Source: Edaphosphingomonas laterariae
GTDB lineage: Bacteria > Pseudomonadota > Alphaproteobacteria > Sphingomonadales > Sphingomonadaceae
Reading direction: 5' to 3'
DNA: 57,082 nt
Assembly (NCBI RefSeq): GCF_900188165.1
Contig: NZ_FZOS01000023.1
Span: 1-57,082, forward strand
The notes beneath the pieces were generated by a model. That model was given only the letters and a program-made list of their open reading frames with translations, was not told the DNA's origin and ran no database searches. The position numbers and the translations under genes are program-made. Below are positions 1 to 8,685 of this stretch, piece after piece. Positions within the stretch are counted from its first letter, which is position 1. Each line of letters begins with the position of its first letter.

Positions 1-60
1 CGCGCAAGCGCCATAGCCGAGGCCCGCGTCCGCGGCCTCGGGACGATCCGGTCGATCCAT
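1..60 (-). CDS. Possible start of a further leftward gene (partial)
   Basis: An ATG on the minus strand opens a frame that runs off the left edge after 20 codons and reads MDRPDRPEAADAGLGYGACA. It lies 75 bp after the stop of the GHKL ATPase gene, in the same direction, so it would be the next gene of that operon. No Shine-Dalgarno sequence of quality is seen and the fragment is too short for a family call. It could equally be non-coding. Confidence 0.25.
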   Translation of the reverse strand, partial: MDRPDRPEAADAGLGYGACA

Positions 61-135
61 GGATCGATCCGAACAGCCCCCGCCTGGTCCCGGCCTGATC
101 AACCCCACCCCCGACGCCAATCGTCGGGCAGCAGA

Positions 136-1791
136 TCAGCTGCTCGCCGAAACCCGCTCAATCCGTAGATCCATGGCCTCGCGTCCGATAACGGCGACGA
201 ACCGGGAGCCTTCCGGAACGAACCATTGGGTCCGGTAGGCGAGGACGGCGCGCAGGCGCTCGAGCAGGGCCGCTTCATCGCCCAGAAGGAGACGGGTCGC
301 CATTTCCTGCGCATCGAGCAGGAAACGATCGTGCTGCGTATCCCAGCTATCAGCCTCGCGATCGTCGCTGGCGCAAAAGCAGGCGCCGTCGAGCAGATCG
401 ACCAGTTCGGCAGGCGTGACGGCCGTGGGTGCCGCCAGGAGAATATTAGCCTCCTCAAAGCTCCAGAAGAGGCCATCGTCATATTCGATGGCGACAGGCG
501 CCGGTATATGAAGCGTTTCAGGGGCGGGGCCAGAAATCGTCAGCACGAGATCCAGTCGCTCGACCGTGCCGCTGTCGATACCGGGAAGGTCCGACCCACC
601 GAGCACAAGCGTCTCGCCCCCCTTGTCGATCTCGAAGCGGAGATCAGTGATCCGGGGAAGCCGGTCATACCAGCCATAGCCCACCATCGCCTCGTCGGAT
701 TCGGCGAGCCGTCCCTCATAGCGGCCGTCCTTCGAGAGCGCGAATGCAGCGCACTGCTCGAGCGGCGGCCCGAAATCATCGATCAGGACGAGATCGTCCG
801 TCGAGGTCAGGTGCTGGTGCCCGGACCCGCTGTTGTAGTCGGCGACCGCCGGCGTCCATGAGAAAAGCTCACCCCGTGCCTCGGGAAGCTGAACATCGAG
901 ATCGGCCGCCTCTCGCCAGTCCGCGAAGGCCAGACGATGACTGCCGAGCGCCTGGATATGCCGGTAGATGGCGAGGCGGATCGCCGCGCGCAGGCTCTGC
1001 AGCGCGCCATTCTCGACCATCTCCTTGCGGGCTGGGAGTACGAGCTGCAATTCCGGAGCATCGACGATGTCGATCTTGGCCGCCCAGTGGCGATCCTTTT
1101 CCGCGACCGTTGGAAGGAGCGACGCGACAGTCACGCCATGGAAGTTGATGCTCGGGCTGAAATGCCGGTGAAGATAGTTGCGATAGATGCCGATGCGGAC
1201 GCCGTCCTGCTCGATGATCGTCTCTGCGCCCTTCAGCCAGTCCTCGCGGAGTAGATCCTGGCCGTCGAGCCGAACCGGAAGCGGGCAATAACGCGCGGCG
1301 CTTTGTGCAATAGTCTCGAGTGACTTGAGCCATTGCGCGTCAATCGGCACCCGGATCTCGGTTCCGAACGGGTGGGTGCAGGGCGCAACGGCGATGGGCG
1401 CGCCGGACTCCCAATCGCCTGAAGCGATGCGGATCGACCAGCCCTCGCCAGTCGAGCGCGGGCAGGAGCGAATCTCGACATCGCGACCGGCAAGGCTGAA
1501 CACGCCCATGCCGGCAGGATCCTCCCGCCGCGCGATCTCGTCACCCCAACCCGACCGACCGAGGGCGAGAATGACCGATGGATCCTCGATCCCGGCGCCA
1601 TCGTCGGCAATGGCGAGAAACGCAGTCCCATCGGCGTCGATGACCTTGAGGTCGACCGCGCTCGCACCCGCCCGGCGTGCGTTTTGGATAAGCTCGGAGA
1701 GAATATCGCCAAGCGTGTTATTGAAGAGGCGGGTGACTCTGGTGACGGCGGCAGGATCGACCTGGCTGTTGATCGTGGCGGGAAGGGACAT
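136..1791 (-). CDS. GHKL (HSP90-like) ATPase domain protein
   Basis: This 551-residue protein carries an N-terminal HSP90/histidine-kinase-type ATP-binding fold. The N box is SELIQNARR (residues 32-40), the G1 box is DDGAG (63-67) and a G2-like GMG sits at 94-96 after DPA. The remaining 400 residues match nothing I recognise; there is no histidine phosphorylation site or membrane segment, so it is not a sensor kinase. HSP90, MutL and MORC-like ATPases share this fold and use ATP-driven clamp closure; which of these it resembles functionally is unknown. The ATG is preceded by GAGGAG at 7 nt. It is the downstream member of a leftward group with the DUF3768 and PP-loop genes, separated from DUF3768 by 84 bp that hold a hairpin and a purine tract. 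Confidence 0.75.
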   Translation of the reverse strand: MSLPATINSQVDPAAVTRVTRLFNNTLGDILSELIQNARRAGASAVDLKVIDADGTAFLAIADDGAGIEDPSVILALGRSGWGDEIARREDPAGMGVFSLAGRDVEIRSCPRSTGEGWSIRIASGDWESGAPIAVAPCTHPFGTEIRVPIDAQWLKSLETIAQSAARYCPLPVRLDGQDLLREDWLKGAETIIEQDGVRIGIYRNYLHRHFSPSINFHGVTVASLLPTVAEKDRHWAAKIDIVDAPELQLVLPARKEMVENGALQSLRAAIRLAIYRHIQALGSHRLAFADWREAADLDVQLPEARGELFSWTPAVADYNSGSGHQHLTSTDDLVLIDDFGPPLEQCAAFALSKDGRYEGRLAESDEAMVGYGWYDRLPRITDLRFEIDKGGETLVLGGSDLPGIDSGTVERLDLVLTISGPAPETLHIPAPVAIEYDDGLFWSFEEANILLAAPTAVTPAELVDLLDGACFCASDDREADSWDTQHDRFLLDAQEMATRLLLGDEAALLERLRAVLAYRTQWFVPEGSRFVAVIGREAMDLRIERVSASS

Positions 1792-1808
1792 CTGGGGCTC
1801 CTCGACAA

Positions 1809-1851
1809 GTGGAAATTCTCCACCTGCAGTCCCCCTCCCCTTTTCCCGGAC
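1809..1851 (-). promoter_or_regulatory. Leader element copy a (weak): purine tract plus hairpin
   Basis: Between DUF3768 and the GHKL gene the sense strand has a G-rich tract (AAAAGGGGAGGGGGA) followed by a perfect 5-bp hairpin (GTGGA at 1809-1813 with TCCAC at 1819-1823) and then the Shine-Dalgarno. The layout is that of the stronger copies upstream of the genes at 34691, 38262 and 44249, but the tract sequence is looser. The function is unknown. Confidence 0.35.
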
Positions 1852-1875
1852 CGCCGAAGGGCGCGATCGAAGCCC

Positions 1876-2229
1876 TCAATAATCCTCGGCGAGCATGATC
1901 GTGAGCACGCGCCGCGTGAGCGATGCGTCCGCTGGATCTTCCGATCCGAATTCGAGGGCGGGATCATAATAGTCGATCTTGAAGAAGATGCGTTCGCCCC
2001 GAAGATCAAAGGCGCCGAAGTCTCGTTCCGGGCCGTCGCCGGGGCCAAAGTCATACCGGCGGACGGCGGCGAGGAGTTCAGCCTGGGCAATGATTTCACG
2101 AACCGCGTCTTCTTCGCCTGCGAGACGAGCGAGGCAGGCGCGGGTCACGACAAGGCGAGCGGTCGGATCGAAACCCTGGCGGCAACGGTCGTTCAAACGG
2201 GCGATCTGTTCTGTAACGGAGATGGTCAT
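1876..2229 (-). CDS. DUF3768 family protein
   Basis: This 117-residue acidic protein has the look of DUF3768, a family of unknown function frequent on alphaproteobacterial plasmids. It reads MTISVTEQIARLNDRCRQGF at the start and has the family-typical C-terminal half with FFKIDYYDP and LTIMLAEDY. The start codon was chosen because it forms an ATGA overlap with the stop of the upstream PP-loop gene and is preceded by AAGGAGG. The same frame stays open far upstream, but that part reads as arginine-rich antisense of the PP-loop gene. Translation is probably coupled to the PP-loop gene. Confidence 0.8.
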   Translation of the reverse strand: MTISVTEQIARLNDRCRQGFDPTARLVVTRACLARLAGEEDAVREIIAQAELLAAVRRYDFGPGDGPERDFGAFDLRGERIFFKIDYYDPALEFGSEDPADASLTRRVLTIMLAEDY

Positions 2230-3203
2230 GCTGCCTCCTTCAGGCCGGCGTTGAACTGCTCGAGCCACTCCGCCATGGCCGGACGGTCGGGGAGCGGGAC
2301 ATGGGCCGCCACATCCTGGAACCGGATGAGGTCGGCAGGCGCGTCGTGGATGATCGCGTCGATGTCGGCGGCCGGCAGCAACTCTTCGGCGCGGATGAAA
2401 TCGGTCATGCGCCCGGGCCGCGTGCGCGTCGAGCGGCGCCACAGGCCTTCGACGGTCCTGAGACGCGGGGCCGCTCTCGCCTCGACCAGCACGATGAGGC
2501 GCAGACACCAGGACGGAAGGGCGCGAACTTCGTCCGGCTTCATCGCCCCGCAGATGAAGCAGCTCGATTTTGGCGGGACGGGAAGCTGAGCGGCTTCGAT
2601 CCGGGCGATGCAGGCCGCGCGATCCCAGCCCCATTCGCGCAGTGGGTAGCGGCATTCGAAAAGATCGCTCGTGATGGTCGAGGCATGGGTATAGCGCCGC
2701 GTGTCAGCCGGCGATGCGTCGTAGCCGATAAGGCGAACGACCTTCTGGCCGCGCGCCCAGGCGTCCTTGGCCGGTTCCCACTGCTTGAGAAAGGCGTCCT
2801 GCGGGGCGACCTTCCATTTGAGCGAGCACGAATGGCGCCCCAGCGAAATGCTCGGCAAGGTGGCGTTCGTCAGAACGTTGGACAGCAGATCGAAATAGGG
2901 CGGCCAATGCTTGAAACGGCGCGGTGTGTAGCGCACCGTCACATAGGGAATTCCTCGCGCCGCCATCCAGGCGGCGATCATCTTCTGATAGGCATAAGTT
3001 TCCGGCTTCTCGACGCCAGGATCCCCGGTGATCACGAGGTCAGGCGGCGTGCCCCGGCTTTCAAGTTCGAGAAGAAGCGCGGTGCTGTCGACACCGATGC
3101 CATAGGCCAGGACGACGGGCTGCGGCGCATCGACGCGAATATAATCGAGCAGGCGCGCGGGAGCGGAGCCGGCCTCGGCCGGGATTGAGGTGAGATCGCA
3201 CAT
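2226..3203 (-). CDS. PP-loop (PAPS reductase / adenine nucleotide alpha hydrolase-like) protein
   Basis: The 325-residue protein has an ATP pyrophosphatase PP-loop, GIGVDST (residues 35-41), the variant of SGGxDS seen in PAPS-reductase-like enzymes. It also has RHSCSLKWK (Cys126) and a SSCFIC motif (Cys215, Cys218). The cysteines could bind an Fe-S cluster or zinc, as in DndC-type PP-loop proteins; that is inference. Members of this superfamily adenylate or sulfurylate small molecules, tRNA or DNA. Gene content does not suggest sulfate assimilation, so a nucleic-acid or nucleotide role is more likely. The ATG at 3203 was preferred over an in-frame TTG at 3215; neither has a clear Shine-Dalgarno. 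It overlaps DUF3768 by 4 bp and forms the left flank of the arsenic/metal cargo. Confidence 0.7.
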   Translation of the reverse strand: MCDLTSIPAEAGSAPARLLDYIRVDAPQPVVLAYGIGVDSTALLLELESRGTPPDLVITGDPGVEKPETYAYQKMIAAWMAARGIPYVTVRYTPRRFKHWPPYFDLLSNVLTNATLPSISLGRHSCSLKWKVAPQDAFLKQWEPAKDAWARGQKVVRLIGYDASPADTRRYTHASTITSDLFECRYPLREWGWDRAACIARIEAAQLPVPPKSSCFICGAMKPDEVRALPSWCLRLIVLVEARAAPRLRTVEGLWRRSTRTRPGRMTDFIRAEELLPAADIDAIIHDAPADLIRFQDVAAHVPLPDRPAMAEWLEQFNAGLKEAA

Positions 3204-3228
3204 GGGGATATCCAAATGGGCTTGAGCA

Positions 3229-3268
3229 GAGCTTTGGCTCGATCACTCCTTCCCACTCCCCTCTCATC
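3229..3268 (-). promoter_or_regulatory. Leader element copy b (weak) before the PP-loop gene
   Basis: The sense strand carries two purine tracts (GAGAGGGGAGTGGGAAGG) and then a 4-bp hairpin (GAGC at 3229-3232 with GCTC at 3237-3240) about 30 bp before the ATG. It resembles the other backbone leaders in order of parts, but not in exact sequence. From here to the arsH stop at 3616 there is no convincing gene apart from one doubtful small frame; this roughly 350-bp stretch probably contains the cargo junction. Confidence 0.3.
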
Positions 3269-3340
3269 TGGACGGCTCCGGCATCGATCCACGTCCATGA
3301 GATATTGTTGCGCGCCGTTGGCCGCGGCAGCCTGATTTCG

Positions 3341-3520
3341 CTATTGGCACCGCCGGCGCACAACAGGCGTCATCGGCGGCGTTTTGCGGAAAAGTGCGCT
3401 CAGCCTCGAACCATTCCCATAATCCGTCGCATCGCCGCTGATGTAGAAAGCCGCCCACGCCCCATCCTGGGCACCGGCGATCCAGCTCCTTTCGGACTCG
3501 GCATAGCAGCAAGCCGTCAC
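3341..3520 (-). CDS. Doubtful small hypothetical protein
   Basis: A GTG-started frame of 59 residues lies between the PP-loop gene and arsH. Its middle part (ERSWIAGAQDGAWAAFYISG) is less arginine-rich and more protein-like than the other frames here. No family is recognised, the Shine-Dalgarno is poor, and cysteines cluster at the start. It may be the 3' remnant of a gene cut when the arsenic block was inserted. Confidence 0.25.
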   Translation of the reverse strand: MTACCYAESERSWIAGAQDGAWAAFYISGDATDYGNGSRLSALFRKTPPMTPVVRRRCQ

Positions 3521-3615
3521 GCCCTCGTCCAGACCCGGTCAGTCGAAGGCACTCAAACGGCCATAAATGTCTGCCAGTTCGTTCTGGATACCGAGACGCG
3601 CGGGGCCATTGGGCA

Positions 3616-4398
3616 TCATGCCTTCTGTCGTGGCGGAACCAGAGTCCCATCGATCGAGGCGAGGATTTCCGCCGGAGCAATGACCGGTCGATCCGTTTCG
3701 ACCCGCTCCGAATAGCGATCGACCAGTTGATCGACATGCGGGCGGAGCAGGACAGTGAAACGCACCAGTTCCTCCATCACGTCGACGATCCGGTCGTAAT
3801 AGCTCGACGGCTTCATCCGCCCGGCCTCGTCGAACTCGGTGAAGGCTTTGGCGACGCTCGACTGGTTGGGGATGGTGAACATCCGCATCCAGCGGCCGAG
3901 GACGCGCAAGCTGTTCACGCTGTTGAACGATTGTGAACCTGCGGAGACCTGCATGACGGCAAGGGCGCGACCCTGCGTCGGGCGCATGCCCTTCAAAGCC
4001 AGCGGCAGGTGATCGATCTGCGATTTCATGATCCCGGTGATCTGGCCGTGCCGTTCCGGGCTGCACCAGACCTGGCCCTCGGACCAGAGCGCATGCGCCC
4101 GCAGTTCGTGAACCGCCGGATGATCGTCATCCTGGACCTGATCGGGCATCGGCAAATCGGAGGGATCGAAAATCCGCGTTTCGCAGCCGAAGAACTGGAG
4201 CAGACGCGCCGCCTCTTCCACCACAAGCCGCGAATAGGACCGTTCGCGCAAGGATCCGTAGAGCAGCAGGATGCGCGGCGGCGGATTGAGATCCCCCAGG
4301 CCCAGGGCTGGACGCCGATGAACATAGTCAGGCTTGAGCGCTGGAAGACGGTCGGGATCGGCAAGCGTCCGCAATCGGCTGTGGTTCGTCTCGTTCAT
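3616..4398 (-). CDS. arsH: ArsH, NADPH-dependent FMN reductase
   Basis: This 260-residue flavodoxin-fold protein has the ArsH signature throughout: [14 protein letters not shown] at the phosphate-binding loop (about residues 44-57), [20 protein letters not shown] and [20 protein letters not shown]. ArsH is an NADPH:FMN oxidoreductase that oxidises trivalent organoarsenicals such as methylarsenite and can also act on quinones or metals. It is the last gene of the ars operon and starts in an ATGA overlap with acr3. Length and sequence are normal for the family. Confidence 0.93.
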   Translation of the reverse strand: MNETNHSRLRTLADPDRLPALKPDYVHRRPALGLGDLNPPPRILLLYGSLRERSYSRLVVEEAARLLQFFGCETRIFDPSDLPMPDQVQDDDHPAVHELRAHALWSEGQVWCSPERHGQITGIMKSQIDHLPLALKGMRPTQGRALAVMQVSAGSQSFNSVNSLRVLGRWMRMFTIPNQSSVAKAFTEFDEAGRMKPSSYYDRIVDVMEELVRFTVLLRPHVDQLVDRYSERVETDRPVIAPAEILASIDGTLVPPRQKA

Positions 4399-5468
4399 GC
4401 CCGGACCTCCGCCGGCACGCTGTCGGGGAACCAGCGCCGCCCGAACCAGAAGGCGGCGTTGACCAGCAGGATCAGCACCGGAACCTCGACCAGCGGCCCG
4501 ATCACCGCAGCGAAGGCGACCGGGGAAGCCAGTCCAAAGGCGGCGATGGCGACCGCAATCGCCAGTTCGAAATTGTTGCCCGCGGCCGTGAACGCCACCG
4601 CCGTCGTGCGCGGATAGTCGCTCTCGATCAGCTTGCCCATGAAGAAGCTGATGCTGAATTGAACCACGAAGTAGATGGTGAGCGGGATGGCGATCCGCAG
4701 TATGTCACCCGGCAGTGTCACGATCTCATTGCCCTTGAGGCTGAACATGGCGACGATGGTGAACAGCAGCGCGACGAGCGTGATCGGGCCGATCCTGGGC
4801 AGAAAGCAGGTTTCATACCATTCATTCCCCCTAGCCTTGACCAGCCATTTGCGGGAGAGAAATCCAGCCAGAAAGGGAATGCCGAGATAGATCAGCACCG
4901 CCTCGGCGATGGTCCAGAAGCTGACATTGATAACGCTGCCCTCCAGCCCGAGCAGCGGCGGCAAAAAGGCGAGGAAGAACCAGGCGTAAACGCTGAAGAA
5001 CAGGATCTGGAAGATTGAATTGAACGCGACCAGCGCAGCCACATACTGGTTGTCGCCCTTGGCGAGATGGTTCCAGACGATGACCATGGCAATGCAACGG
5101 GCGAGGCCGATAAGGATCAGGCCTGTCATATATTCCGGCTTGTCGCTGAGGAAGATGACGGCGAGCGCAAACATCAGCACCGGGCCGATGATCCAGTTCT
5201 GGATCAACGAGATCGCCAGCACCCGCTTGTCTTCGAACACGCGCGGCAGTTCCTCATAGCGCACCCGCGCGAGCGGCGGATACATCATCAGGATCAGGCC
5301 GATGGCGATGGGCAGGTTGGTGGTCCCCCAGGACAGGCTGTCGATCGCCCTTGGCAATCCTTCGAAGGTCGATCCCAGACCCACGCCGAGCGCCATGGCG
5401 AGGAAAATCCACAAGGTGAGATACCGATCGAGAAACGACAGGCGTTCACGCCTGGGCTGTGCGGTCAT
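4395..5468 (-). CDS. acr3: ACR3-family arsenite efflux permease
   Basis: This 357-residue inner-membrane protein has about ten hydrophobic segments and the ACR3 family hallmarks: the conserved cysteine in GLARCIAMV (Cys125, fourth membrane segment) and the conserved glutamate in [11 protein letters not shown] (Glu301). ACR3 expels arsenite with proton exchange. The ATG at 5468 has GAGGG about 8 nt upstream; an in-frame start 14 codons earlier would add a non-hydrophobic tail and was not used. It sits between arsC and arsH in the operon, 13 bp after the arsC stop. Confidence 0.93.
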   Translation of the reverse strand: MTAQPRRERLSFLDRYLTLWIFLAMALGVGLGSTFEGLPRAIDSLSWGTTNLPIAIGLILMMYPPLARVRYEELPRVFEDKRVLAISLIQNWIIGPVLMFALAVIFLSDKPEYMTGLILIGLARCIAMVIVWNHLAKGDNQYVAALVAFNSIFQILFFSVYAWFFLAFLPPLLGLEGSVINVSFWTIAEAVLIYLGIPFLAGFLSRKWLVKARGNEWYETCFLPRIGPITLVALLFTIVAMFSLKGNEIVTLPGDILRIAIPLTIYFVVQFSISFFMGKLIESDYPRTTAVAFTAAGNNFELAIAVAIAAFGLASPVAFAAVIGPLVEVPVLILLVNAAFWFGRRWFPDSVPAEVRA

Positions 5469-5481
5469 CTTGATCCCTCGT

Positions 5482-5928
5482 TCAACCGGTGACACGCCTG
5501 CCGGCGGCATCGATCACCTGTTCGCCGTCTTCCTTGGCGAAGGCGCTGCGCTGGTCAGCCGGTAGGAGGTCGAGGACCTCCTCGGACGGACGGCAAAGCT
5601 TCACGCCCAGCGGCGAGACGACCAGCGGCCGATTGATGAGGATCGGATGTTCCATCATCGCATCGATCAACTGCGCATCAGTGAGATCCGGATTGTCGAG
5701 TCCCAGTTCGGCAAAGGGCGTGCCCTTCTCGCGCAGCAGGGCGCGCGGGGTGACGCTGGCGCGGACGATGAGGCTTGCCAGCAAGGCACGCGAAGGCGGA
5801 GTCTTGAGGTACTCGATGACATGCGGTTCGATGCTGGCATTGCGGATCATGGCCAGCGCATTGCGCGAGGTTCCGCATTCAGGATTGTGGTAGATGACGA
5901 TGTCGACAGGCGTCTCCGGGTGGGTCAT
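5482..5928 (-). CDS. arsC: Arsenate reductase ArsC, glutaredoxin-coupled type
   Basis: The product (148 residues) belongs to the E. coli-type ArsC family: HNPECGTSR holds the catalytic Cys18, and the arginine in [10 protein letters not shown] corresponds to the oxyanion-binding region. The enzyme reduces arsenate to arsenite using glutathione and glutaredoxin. The second ATG was chosen: it overlaps the upstream stop (ATGA) and lies 7 nt after AGGAG, whereas the first ATG (6 bp earlier) is too close to that Shine-Dalgarno. It is one of two unrelated arsenate reductases in this operon. Confidence 0.93.
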   Translation of the reverse strand: MTHPETPVDIVIYHNPECGTSRNALAMIRNASIEPHVIEYLKTPPSRALLASLIVRASVTPRALLREKGTPFAELGLDNPDLTDAQLIDAMMEHPILINRPLVVSPLGVKLCRPSEEVLDLLPADQRSAFAKEDGEQVIDAAGRRVTG

Positions 5929-6461
5929 TCGCATGCTCCTGCCCTGACGCTGGCGCCCTCGCTCTGGCCGATTTCCCTGAGTTTGCGCCGCATCGCCATC
6001 TCGTCGAGGCTGGCGAGCGGGAGCGCGAGGAACAGCGAAATACGGTTCTGCAAGTAGCGCAGGGCCTGCATGAAGGCCTCGCGCTGATCATCGCCTTCGA
6101 CGGCGGCCGGATCCTCGATGCCCCAGTGCGCCGTCATCGGATGGCCGATCCACACGGGACATGTTTCGCCTGCGGCGTTATCGCAGACGGTGAAGATGAA
6201 ATCGAATTGCGGCGCGTCCGGCACGGCGAACTCGTCCCAGCTTTTCGAACGCATGCCCGCTGTGTCGAACCCAAGCCCGTTCAAAACCGAGAGCGCCATC
6301 GGATGGACTTCGCCCCTGGGCTGGCTGCCGGCGCTCCAGGCGCGGAAACGCCCTTCCCCCAGCTTGTTCATGATGGCTTCGCCCAAGATCGAGCGGGCGC
6401 TGTTACCGGTGCACAGGAAGAGCACGTTGTAGGTCTTGCCGGGGCCGATCGTGTCGGACAT
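5925..6461 (-). CDS. arsC: Arsenate reductase ArsC, low-molecular-weight phosphatase type
   Basis: This 178-residue protein has the LMW tyrosine-phosphatase-fold P-loop LCTGNSARS with nucleophile Cys17. The resolving cysteines lie in FTVCDNAAGETCPVW. The family reduces arsenate with thioredoxin or mycothiol-type systems. The roughly 35-residue tail after the fold is slightly longer than the shortest members, as is common in proteobacterial forms. It lies directly after arsR (10 bp gap) and overlaps the glutaredoxin-type arsC by 4 bp. Confidence 0.92.
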   Translation of the reverse strand: MSDTIGPGKTYNVLFLCTGNSARSILGEAIMNKLGEGRFRAWSAGSQPRGEVHPMALSVLNGLGFDTAGMRSKSWDEFAVPDAPQFDFIFTVCDNAAGETCPVWIGHPMTAHWGIEDPAAVEGDDQREAFMQALRYLQNRISLFLALPLASLDEMAMRRKLREIGQSEGASVRAGACE

Positions 6462-6471
6462 GGGAGTAACC

Positions 6472-6828
6472 TCAGGCCTTGCAGTCGAGCTCGCCGAACA
6501 GATCGGCGCACATTTCAGGGACGCCCTGGCAGCAGTCCTCCATCAGGAAGGCCAGCAGCCGGCGCATCCCCTCATAATCGGCGCGATAGTGGATGAGCCG
6601 GCTTTCCCGCTCGGACTCCACGAGTCCCGCCCGTTCAAGAATACCCAGATGATGCGACATGGTGGACGGAGGCACATTGGCGGCCTGCGCGATGGCGCCG
6701 GCGATCAGTCCATCGGGCCCTGCCTTCACCAACATACGAAAGACAGACAGGCGCGTGTCATGCGCCAGCGCGCCAAGCGCCTCGACGGCCGAGTCCTGCG
6801 GATTGAACTCCTTCATGGTCGATTCCAT
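6472..6828 (-). CDS. arsR: ArsR, arsenite-responsive winged-helix repressor
   Basis: This 118-residue SmtB/ArsR-type repressor has a helix-turn-helix around residues 42-66 (IAQAANVPPSTMSHHLGIL). It lacks the ELCVCDL As(III) site of E. coli ArsR in the recognition helix. Instead the cysteines are C-terminal: Cys99, Cys100, Cys107 and Cys116, an arrangement like the Acidithiobacillus ferrooxidans ArsR (vicinal pair plus a third Cys). It is first in the operon and presumably represses it until arsenite binds. An in-frame ATG four codons downstream is an equally possible start. Confidence 0.92.
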   Translation of the reverse strand: MESTMKEFNPQDSAVEALGALAHDTRLSVFRMLVKAGPDGLIAGAIAQAANVPPSTMSHHLGILERAGLVESERESRLIHYRADYEGMRRLLAFLMEDCCQGVPEMCADLFGELDCKA

Positions 6829-6842
6829 CCTTCCAAACTCAT

Positions 6843-6871
6843 CGAATAATAGTAGGCGCCTGCGCGGTCAA
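6843..6871 (-). promoter_or_regulatory. Candidate ars operon promoter
   Basis: On the minus strand TTGACC (6866-6871) is followed after 17 bp by TATTCG (6843-6848), giving a transcript start shortly before the arsR start. About 15 bp further upstream lies a short inverted repeat, GTATA-N6-TATAC (6887-6902). Either this or the AT-rich -10 region could hold the ArsR operator. No experimental support can be drawn from sequence alone. Confidence 0.4.
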
Positions 6872-6985
6872 TCTACATTTCGAGAAGTATAGAATCATAT
6901 ACCACTATGGAGATGGCCGATGGTCTGAGTGACCATGATGCACTCATGCGGATGGGCCGACAGCCTCGATCCAGGCGGAACCATC

Positions 6986-7030
6986 TTGCGCCAGACGCTC
7001 ATGACAGATAGATAGTAATAGATTACTATC
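6986..7030 (+). promoter_or_regulatory. Promoter and palindromic operator of the TetR/ABC efflux operon
   Basis: The 20-bp palindrome GATAGTAAT-AG-ATTACTATC occupies 7011-7030, directly before the Shine-Dalgarno of the tetR gene. It overlaps a candidate -10 (TAGATA, 7009-7014) placed 17 bp after TTGCGC (6986-6991). A perfect 9-bp arm with a 2-nt centre is a typical TetR-family operator, so autorepression of the whole operon is likely. Confidence 0.6.
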
Positions 7031-7047
7031 TTTTGAAGGCGCAAGCT

Positions 7048-7656
7048 ATGAACGGGCGGTCCAGACATCTTCCCGCTGACGAGCGACGGGCGGCGACCGT
7101 GGAGGCGGTGGTCGGCCTGGCCGCGGAACAGAACCCGAGCGACATCACCACGACGGCCATCGCCCAGCGGATGGGTCTGACCCAGGGCGCGCTCTTCCGC
7201 CACTTCCCGACCAAGGACGCCATCCTGCAGGCGGTCATGTCCTGGGTGACCGAGCGCTTGCTCGGCCGCGTGGACAAGGCGGTCGAGGAAGCCGCCTCTC
7301 CGGCTGCCGCGCTTGAAGCGGTTTTCATGACGCATATCGATTTCGTGTCTGATCACCCGGGTGTACCGCGAATGCTGTTCGGGGAGTTGCAGCGACCGGG
7401 CGAGACGCTTCCCAAGCGCATGGCCCAGACCCTGATCCGCCATTATGGCGAACGGCTGCATACCCTGCTCGACGCCGGAAAGGCACGGGGCGAACTGCAT
7501 GCGGACCTCGATCCGGAAGCCGCGGCCACCCTGTTCATCGGCACGGTCCAGGGCCTGGTCATGCAATCCATGCTGGCGGACGATGTGACCCGCATCCGCA
7601 GCGATGCGCCCGGCGTGTTCGCCATCTATCTGCGCGGCGTCGGAGCATCATCATGA
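7048..7656 (+). CDS. TetR/AcrR-family transcriptional regulator
   Basis: The product has 202 residues. An N-terminal TetR helix-turn-helix spans about residues 10-55 (ITTTAIAQRMGLTQGALFRH), and the C-terminal ligand domain ends ATLFIGTVQGLVMQSML. The ATG at 7048 follows GAAGG; an in-frame TTG five codons earlier lies almost against the operator and was rejected. The gene overlaps the next one by ATGA and heads an efflux operon, so it most likely represses that operon and releases on binding of an exported compound. Confidence 0.88.
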   Translation: MNGRSRHLPADERRAATVEAVVGLAAEQNPSDITTTAIAQRMGLTQGALFRHFPTKDAILQAVMSWVTERLLGRVDKAVEEAASPAAALEAVFMTHIDFVSDHPGVPRMLFGELQRPGETLPKRMAQTLIRHYGERLHTLLDAGKARGELHADLDPEAAATLFIGTVQGLVMQSMLADDVTRIRSDAPGVFAIYLRGVGASS

Positions 7657-8684
7657 AGAACATCCGCCTGTCCGGCACGACAAAGCGGATCCTGATCATT
7701 GCGGCCGTCATCGTGATCATCGGTGCTGGATGGCTGTGGATGCAGCGGGGCAGCCGCGACGGCGACGCCCTCAATCTGTACGGCAATGTCGACATCCGGG
7801 AGGTGCAATTGGCCTTCCGCCAGTCCGGCCGCGTCGCGCAGATGCTGTTCGATGAAGGCGATCATGTCGAGCCGGGCGCACATATGGCGACTCTCGACGC
7901 GCAGCCGTTCGAGGAAGCGCTCGCGGCCGCCGACGCCGCCGTAGCGGCCGCACAGGCAGACCTCGACAAACTGCGCCGCGGGCTGCGGCCGCAGGAGATT
8001 GCGCAGGCGCAGGAGGCCCTCAATCAGGCCCTGGCCGTCGCCAGGGACACGGAGCGTAATTTTGATCGGCAGAGCCAGTTGCTCGCGTCGGGAGCCGCCA
8101 GTCAAAAGACGGTCGATGCCGCGCGCACTGCGCGCGATCAGGCCGCCGCCAGTGTCAAGGCGGCCCGGGCCGCGCATTCGCAAGCCGCCGAAGGCTTCCG
8201 CAAGGAAGACATCGCGGCGGGGCAAGCGCGCCTCGCCGCCGCACAGGCAGCACGGGCTCAAGCCGCCACCGCGCTCGCCGACACGGTTCTGCTTGCACCC
8301 GGCACCGGCACGATCATCGCACGGGTGCGCGAACCCGGCAGCATGGCTGTCAGCCAAAGCCCGGTCTATAGCCTCAGCCTTGATGCTCCGGTTTATGTGC
8401 GGGCTTATGTCGGCGAACCGGATCTGGGGCGTATCGCGCCCGGAATGCGGGTGCGCGTTCGCAGCGATTCCTCCGACAAACTCTATCAAGGCCAGATCGG
8501 GTTCATTTCGCCTCGCGCCGAGTTCACGCCCAAAACGGTAGAAACGACCGATCTGCGCACGGATCTGGTCTATCGTCTGCGGATCGTGGTCACCAATGCC
8601 GATGCCGCGCTGCGTCAGGGCATGCCGGTAACGATCGAGGTCGTAGTCGGACAAACCTCCGGCGCGCGCGCCAAAGGCCGCTGA
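7653..8684 (+). CDS. HlyD-family membrane fusion protein (YbhG-like)
   Basis: This 343-residue periplasmic adaptor is anchored by one N-terminal membrane helix (about 12-30). Two half-lipoyl segments (VDIREVQLAFRQSGRV and TVLLAPGTGTII) flank a long alanine-rich coiled-coil hairpin (about 90-215). A beta-barrel segment with VYVRAYVGEPDLGRI follows. The layout matches YbhG/YhiI-type adaptors of ABC exporters. It links the two ABC-2 permeases to the NodT outer membrane factor of this operon. Confidence 0.88.
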   Translation: MKNIRLSGTTKRILIIAAVIVIIGAGWLWMQRGSRDGDALNLYGNVDIREVQLAFRQSGRVAQMLFDEGDHVEPGAHMATLDAQPFEEALAAADAAVAAAQADLDKLRRGLRPQEIAQAQEALNQALAVARDTERNFDRQSQLLASGAASQKTVDAARTARDQAAASVKAARAAHSQAAEGFRKEDIAAGQARLAAAQAARAQAATALADTVLLAPGTGTIIARVREPGSMAVSQSPVYSLSLDAPVYVRAYVGEPDLGRIAPGMRVRVRSDSSDKLYQGQIGFISPRAEFTPKTVETTDLRTDLVYRLRIVVTNADAALRQGMPVTIEVVVGQTSGARAKGR

Positions 8685-8685
8685 C

